Assembly: GCF_001612665.1 (NCBI RefSeq)
Contig: NZ_BDAX01000025.1
Span: 1-64,000, forward strand
Direction: 5' to 3'
Source of the DNA: Nocardia alba NBRC 108234
GTDB lineage: Bacteria > Actinomycetota > Actinomycetes > Mycobacteriales > Mycobacteriaceae
Length of the DNA stretch: 64,000 nt
The position numbers and the translations under genes are program-made. The notes under the pieces are model-generated. The model made no database searches. It was not told the DNA's origin and was given only the letters and a program-made list of their open reading frames with translations. This document shows, in pieces, positions 60,337 to 64,000 of this stretch (position 1 is its first letter; each line of letters opens with the position of its first letter).

Positions 60337-61275
60337 ATGCGAGCGGACAGATTGGTAGCGACCCTGTTGTTGATGCAGGCGCGCGGGCGAGTGACGGCCG
60401 CCGAGGTCGCGGCCGAACTCGAAGTCTCGGTGGCGACGGCGCGGCGTGATCTGGAGGCCTTGTCGGCCGCGGGCATCCCGGTCTATCCCCAATCGGGTCG
60501 TGGGGGCGGTTGGTCGCTGATCGGCGGCGCCCGCACCGACCTGTCCGGATTGACGGCGGGGGAGACCAGAGCGCTGTTCTTGCTCGCGGGACCCGCGGCC
60601 AAGGCCGCCCCCGAGGTGAAGTCGGCGCTTCGCAAACTGGTTCGGGCCCTCCCGCACACCTTCCGCGCCGAGGCGGCCGCCGCTGCCGATGCCGTGGTCG
60701 TCGATCCGGCCCGGTGGGGTCGGCCTGATCCGCACGCGCCCGCTGTCCTGGACACGGTGCGGCGCGCGGTGGTGGATCGCCGTCGCATGCGCATCGAATA
60801 TCTGCGCAAGGGCGAGCGCACGGTCCGCACGATCGATCCATGGGGCCTGGTGGAGAAGGAAACGGTCTGGTATTTGGTCGCGGGGACCGACCGTGGGCAG
60901 CGAACCTTCCGCTTGGACCGCATCACCGAGGCCGTCACCCTCGATGAAACAGCCGACCGCCCCGCCGATTTCGATCTCCACGCGCAGTGGTCTCAGATCG
61001 TCGAGAACATGGAGGGTCGTCGCGCCGCCGTGTCCGCGACGGTTCTCGTCGCTACCGAGCTCGCCCCGATTTTGGCCGACCAGCAGGGCCGCAACTGCAC
61101 CCTGCTCGGCCCGGCCCCGGACGGTCGGGTGCGAGCGCGGATCACCGCCGACACCACGAAGATGGTCGCGCGGCAGCTGGCGGGCTGGGCCGGCGACCTG
61201 GAGGTGGTCGGCCCAGCCGAGGTGCGGGCGGAACTGGCAGCACTGGGCACTCGATTGGTGAGCGACAACGGGTGA
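60337..61275 (+). CDS. YafY-type WYL-domain transcriptional regulator
   Basis: 312 residues. An N-terminal helix-turn-helix (GRVTAAEVAAELEVSVATARRDLEAL) is followed by a WYL domain (RRMRIEYLRKGERTVRTIDPWGLVEKETVWYLVA, interrupted by a turn) and a C-terminal WCX region. WYL domains bind a small ligand or nucleic acid and switch DNA binding. Likely autoregulated through the palindrome just upstream. CAGAAT lies eight bases before the ATG as a possible -10 box. Confidence 0.88.
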   Translation: MRADRLVATLLLMQARGRVTAAEVAAELEVSVATARRDLEALSAAGIPVYPQSGRGGGWSLIGGARTDLSGLTAGETRALFLLAGPAAKAAPEVKSALRKLVRALPHTFRAEAAAAADAVVVDPARWGRPDPHAPAVLDTVRRAVVDRRRMRIEYLRKGERTVRTIDPWGLVEKETVWYLVAGTDRGQRTFRLDRITEAVTLDETADRPADFDLHAQWSQIVENMEGRRAAVSATVLVATELAPILADQQGRNCTLLGPAPDGRVRARITADTTKMVARQLAGWAGDLEVVGPAEVRAELAALGTRLVSDNG

Positions 61276-61313
61276 GCACCGCCGAGGGACGTGCTGTGGC
61301 CCACCGGCCCGCA

Positions 61314-61340
61314 CGGGGCGGTCCCCCTTCGACCGCCCCG
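61314..61340. terminator. Bidirectional terminator between WYL and SGNH genes
   Basis: Perfect 10-bp stem CGGGGCGGTC / GACCGCCCCG with a 7-base loop (CCCCTTC), between two convergent genes. Confidence 0.7.
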
Positions 61341-61346
61341 CCCGCA

Positions 61347-62042
61347 CTACTCCCTGTCGATGAGCGCGGCCAGCGACGTGACCATCTCACTGGCCACCAC
61401 CGCGTGCCCACTCGTGGTGAAGTGGATGAGATCCGCGCTCATCAACTCGGGGCGGTTTCGCAGTGGATGGTCCCAGAACTCGGTGAGTACCGCATCGAAT
61501 TCGGCGGCGACGGCCCGCACCACCTCGTTGAGCGCGATCATCTGCGGCCGCATGGGCCGCATCGGGGCCATGCGCTCGACCGACCACACGTCGGCCACGG
61601 TGAAAATCGACAACTGAGCGTCGGTGGCGGCCAGCGCGGTGAGAATCGTCGTCAGATTCTCGTGCAGTCGGTCGATGTCGACGCCCGCGGTGAACAGGTC
61701 GTTGCCGCCGCAGCTGAGATGTACGAGATCCGGCGCGAATTCCAGGATGTCGGCGAGCTGGCGATCGATGACCTGCTCGCTGGTCGCTCCGATTCGGCCG
61801 GTATTGCGGTAGGCCAGTGCGGGATTCACCGAAGTGAGGTGCGCCGCGACCCGATCTGCCCAGCCGGTGGGAGCGTATCCGGGGCTCGGGTCACCGGTGC
61901 CCGCGGCGATCGAATCGCCGAGTACCGCGAAACGCCGCCACGGCGCACCGGCGAGCAGCGCGGTGGCCCGCTCGGGCGCCAGCACCAGTGGATCATCGGC
62001 CTCGGCGGTGAACTGTACGGATAGTGGTGTGCTGGAAGACAT
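61347..62042 (-). CDS. SGNH/GDSL-family hydrolase
   Basis: 231 residues. Block I V-L-G-D-S-I (Ser44), block III GGNDLF, and the D-x-x-H pair in DLIHFTTSGH. Cytosolic esterase or lipase type; no signal peptide. GAGGAGG lies six bases upstream of ATG. It follows the MFS exporter on the same strand after 16 bases, so exporter and hydrolase are probably cotranscribed from the TetR-controlled promoter. Confidence 0.88.
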   Translation of the reverse strand: MSSSTPLSVQFTAEADDPLVLAPERATALLAGAPWRRFAVLGDSIAAGTGDPSPGYAPTGWADRVAAHLTSVNPALAYRNTGRIGATSEQVIDRQLADILEFAPDLVHLSCGGNDLFTAGVDIDRLHENLTTILTALAATDAQLSIFTVADVWSVERMAPMRPMRPQMIALNEVVRAVAAEFDAVLTEFWDHPLRNRPELMSADLIHFTTSGHAVVASEMVTSLAALIDRE

Positions 62043-62058
62043 CTCGAACCTCCTCGGT

Positions 62059-63477
62059 TCAGTGGGTGGACCGAGCCCGCACCGGCACGGCCAGTAGCAG
62101 GGCGACGGCGAGGTTGATGGCCGCGCACACCGCGAACAGCAGGTGGAAGCCGTGCAGCGGGTCCTCGGCTGTCGCGGAGAAGATGGCCGCCAGTACGGCG
62201 ATGCCGAGTGCTCCGCCCACCTGCCGAGCGGTGACGTTCATCCCGATTCCCGCCGCGAACTGTTGCGGTGGAACAGAACTCGCCGCCGCGGTGCCGAACA
62301 CGGTGACGACGATGCCGATCCCGCCGCCGCCGAGCAGGCCCGCGGGAATCCACGCGGTCCACAGCGCGGGTTCGAGGCCGAAGGCATCGGTGCTCATCCA
62401 GACCAGCGCGGCGGTCGACATCAGCGCGCCGAGCACGCCCACCCACCGCTGGCCTGCCGGTGTCGTGATCCGCCCGGCGACAACGGCGGTCACCATCGAC
62501 GCCACCGCACCGACGGTGAGCGCCGCCGCCGACTCGAGGACGGAGTAGCCCCAGATCGCATCGAGGAAGAGCGGACCGGCCAGCAACCACGCGAACATCG
62601 AGGCGCCGAACAGCATCGATCCCGCGTTGGCCACGGCGAATTGCCGATCACGCCACAGCGCCACGGCGACCGCGGGGTTGGCGTGGCGGCGGGAGCGAAC
62701 CAGCGCGAATCCTGTCAGCGCGAGACCGCCGAGCAACGCGACGAGCGTGCCGGGTGCGGTCCAGCCCCAGCTCTGACCTTCGGTGACGGCCGCCACGATC
62801 GCACCGAGTCCGATCGCGATGGCGAGCGTGCCGAGCGGGTCGGGCAGGGTCGTCTCGCGCGAGTCCCGGTCGCCGCCGGGCAGCCGCAGTCCCGGCACGA
62901 TCAGCGCCAACGCGATCGGCACATTGATCAGAAAGACCGCACGCCAGCCGAATGACTCGACCAACGCGCCACCCAGTGCCGGACCGACCACCGCCGCGAA
63001 TCCGCCGGCGGCCGACCAGGCGCCGATGGCGGCGCCGATCTTGGCCCGCGGCGTGGCCTGCAGAACCAGCCCGAGCGCCGCGGGGACCATGAACGCCGCC
63101 GCGATGCCCTGCAGGACACGGCCCGCGATGAGCCAGTTCGCACCGGGCGCGAGCCCGCACAGCAGCGAGGTGAGGGCGAATCCGGCCAGTGCCAGGGCGA
63201 ACAGGCGGCGGCGTCCCCAGGCGTCGGCGATGCTCCCGGCCGGGGTGAGCAGCGCCGCGAACGCGATCGCATAGCCGCTCACGATCCAGGTCAGCGTGCC
63301 GGTGGGGGTGCCGGGATAGCTCAGGGCGATCGTCGGGAACGCGATATTGACGACGGAGAGATCGAGGAAGGCGATGAATGCCGCGCCCGAGGCGACCGCG
63401 AGGGTGCGGCCCGCGGCGCTGGTGTCGGGAGTGGCTGTGCTGAGCGGATCTTCGGGCCGAGCTGACACGTCGGTCAT
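62059..63477 (-). CDS. MFS drug/proton antiporter, DHA2 (EmrB/QacA) family
   Basis: 472 residues with 12-14 membrane helices. Motif A-like GSIADAWGRRRLF between helices 2 and 3, and motif C-like GPALGGALVESFGWRAVFLINVP, both typical of drug:H+ antiporters. The ATG at 63477 has AAGGA seven bases upstream; the frame runs further but overlaps the divergent regulator. Divergent from a TetR gene with operator-like repeats between, the standard layout for an inducible efflux pump. Confidence 0.9.
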   Translation of the reverse strand: MTDVSARPEDPLSTATPDTSAAGRTLAVASGAAFIAFLDLSVVNIAFPTIALSYPGTPTGTLTWIVSGYAIAFAALLTPAGSIADAWGRRRLFALALAGFALTSLLCGLAPGANWLIAGRVLQGIAAAFMVPAALGLVLQATPRAKIGAAIGAWSAAGGFAAVVGPALGGALVESFGWRAVFLINVPIALALIVPGLRLPGGDRDSRETTLPDPLGTLAIAIGLGAIVAAVTEGQSWGWTAPGTLVALLGGLALTGFALVRSRRHANPAVAVALWRDRQFAVANAGSMLFGASMFAWLLAGPLFLDAIWGYSVLESAAALTVGAVASMVTAVVAGRITTPAGQRWVGVLGALMSTAALVWMSTDAFGLEPALWTAWIPAGLLGGGGIGIVVTVFGTAAASSVPPQQFAAGIGMNVTARQVGGALGIAVLAAIFSATAEDPLHGFHLLFAVCAAINLAVALLLAVPVRARSTH

Positions 63478-63503
63478 GCGGAGTCCTTCGCGGAGAGAAA
63501 TAA

Positions 63504-63546
63504 GAACGTACGATCGTTCGTAAATAAAAGTACGACCGATCGTTCG
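63504..63546. promoter_or_regulatory. Operator-like repeats between exporter and TetR gene
   Basis: GTACGATCGTTCG (63508-63520) and GTACGACCGATCGTTCG (63530-63546) are near copies built on the palindrome CGATCG. The AT-rich TAAATAAAAG between them can act as a -10 region for the exporter. A probable double TetR site. Confidence 0.6.
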
Positions 63547-63579
63547 CCTTTGCAACCCCGCGGTGGAACAATGGCATCC

Positions 63580-64000
63580 ATGACCCAGTCGATGGAACCG
63601 AGCGATCAGCGGTTGGCCAAGGGCGCCCGTGCGCGCGCCACCATCGCCCGTCGCGCCGCCGAACTCGCCTCCGTAGAGGGCCTGGACGGCCTCAGTATCG
63701 GCCGACTCGCCACCGACCTCGGCATCAGCAAGAGCGGCATCGCCACCCTCTTCGGCACCAAAGAAGCGCTCCAGCTCGCCGCCGTCCAGGCCGGTCGCGA
63801 CATCTTCATCGAACGGGTCATCGCGCCCGGCCTGCGCGTGCCACGCGGCGGAACTCGGGTTCGCGCGATGATCGAGGGCTGGTTCGCCCACATCGAGAAT
63901 CCCCCCTTCCCCGGCGGCTGCTTCCGGGTGGCCACGCTCACCGAATTCAGCAGCAAGCCCGGCCCCGTGCGCGACGCCGTCGTCGCCGACCATGACAACT
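63580..64000 (+). CDS. TetR-family transcriptional regulator (cut by window end)
   Basis: At least 140 residues are visible with no stop before the window ends. N-terminal helix-turn-helix: ARATIARRAAELASVEGLDG, then SIGRLATDLGISKSGIATLFGTKEAL, classic TetR. The start of the C-terminal ligand domain (GCFRVATLTEFSSKPGPVRD) is seen. AACAAT seven bases upstream of the ATG at 63580 fits a leaderless start; the ATG at 63571 is an alternative. Divergent from the MFS exporter, which it presumably represses. Confidence 0.85.
   Translation, partial: MTQSMEPSDQRLAKGARARATIARRAAELASVEGLDGLSIGRLATDLGISKSGIATLFGTKEALQLAAVQAGRDIFIERVIAPGLRVPRGGTRVRAMIEGWFAHIENPPFPGGCFRVATLTEFSSKPGPVRDAVVADHDN

Overview
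The window is about 64 kb of very GC-rich DNA from a mycolic-acid actinobacterium, most likely Nocardia or a close relative. The grounds are the codon use, the many GTG starts and leaderless-type starts, and the gene content. Gene order follows the Mycobacterium tuberculosis stretch from proA (Rv2427c) to cysA (Rv2397c): proA, MoxR ATPase, VWA protein, nadD, rsfS, gpgP, octT, degV, GNAT, comEA, comEC, holA, rpsT, ATP-grasp, alpha-E, transglutaminase, PemK-like, lepA, GH15 trehalase, a small membrane protein, then subI-cysT-cysW-cysA. This comparison is from memory of that genome, not from a search. No tRNA, rRNA, CRISPR array or insertion sequence was seen.

Left part (1-12.3 kb), mostly minus strand: a small P-loop kinase; an orphan ESX (type VII secretion)-type trio of a proline-rich WSG protein, a small YxxxD protein and an EspG-like chaperone; a D-2-hydroxyacid dehydrogenase; a stand-alone LigD-type polymerase domain; a small secreted protein; an O-methyltransferase; a RecQ helicase fused to a phosphoribosyltransferase-like tail; the RNA ligase RtcB; and ribokinase.

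Core part (12.4-31.6 kb), mostly plus strand: proline synthesis (proA); the MoxR-VWA pair; NAD synthesis (nadD) and ribosome silencing (rsfS); glucosylglycerate/methylglucose lipopolysaccharide precursor steps (gpgP, octT with a long extra N-terminus); DegV; an acetyltransferase; a LexA-type repressor; DNA uptake proteins ComEA/ComEC with a small coupled reading frame between them; DNA polymerase III delta; an LCP cell-wall ligase; and ribosomal protein S20.

Middle part (31.8-47.8 kb): the ATP-grasp / alpha-E / transglutaminase operon; an aquaporin; a PemK-like protein; LepA; a PrrA/PrrB-type two-component system preceded by a small secreted protein; an IniB-like plus IniA-like pair whose IniA has lost the P-loop lysine; a trehalase-type GH15 enzyme; and two tiny membrane proteins.

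Right part (47.8-64 kb): an M48 protease; the sulfate ABC importer operon with a probable leaderless leader peptide; an AurF-type diiron protein with the ferredoxin/FAD reductase FprB; an AT-rich regulatory gap before an Hsp70-like protein with a huge Gly/Ala/Ser tail; a HAD phosphatase; a divergent VOC/WYL pair around a clear palindromic operator; an SGNH hydrolase; and an MFS exporter divergent from a TetR regulator that runs off the window end.
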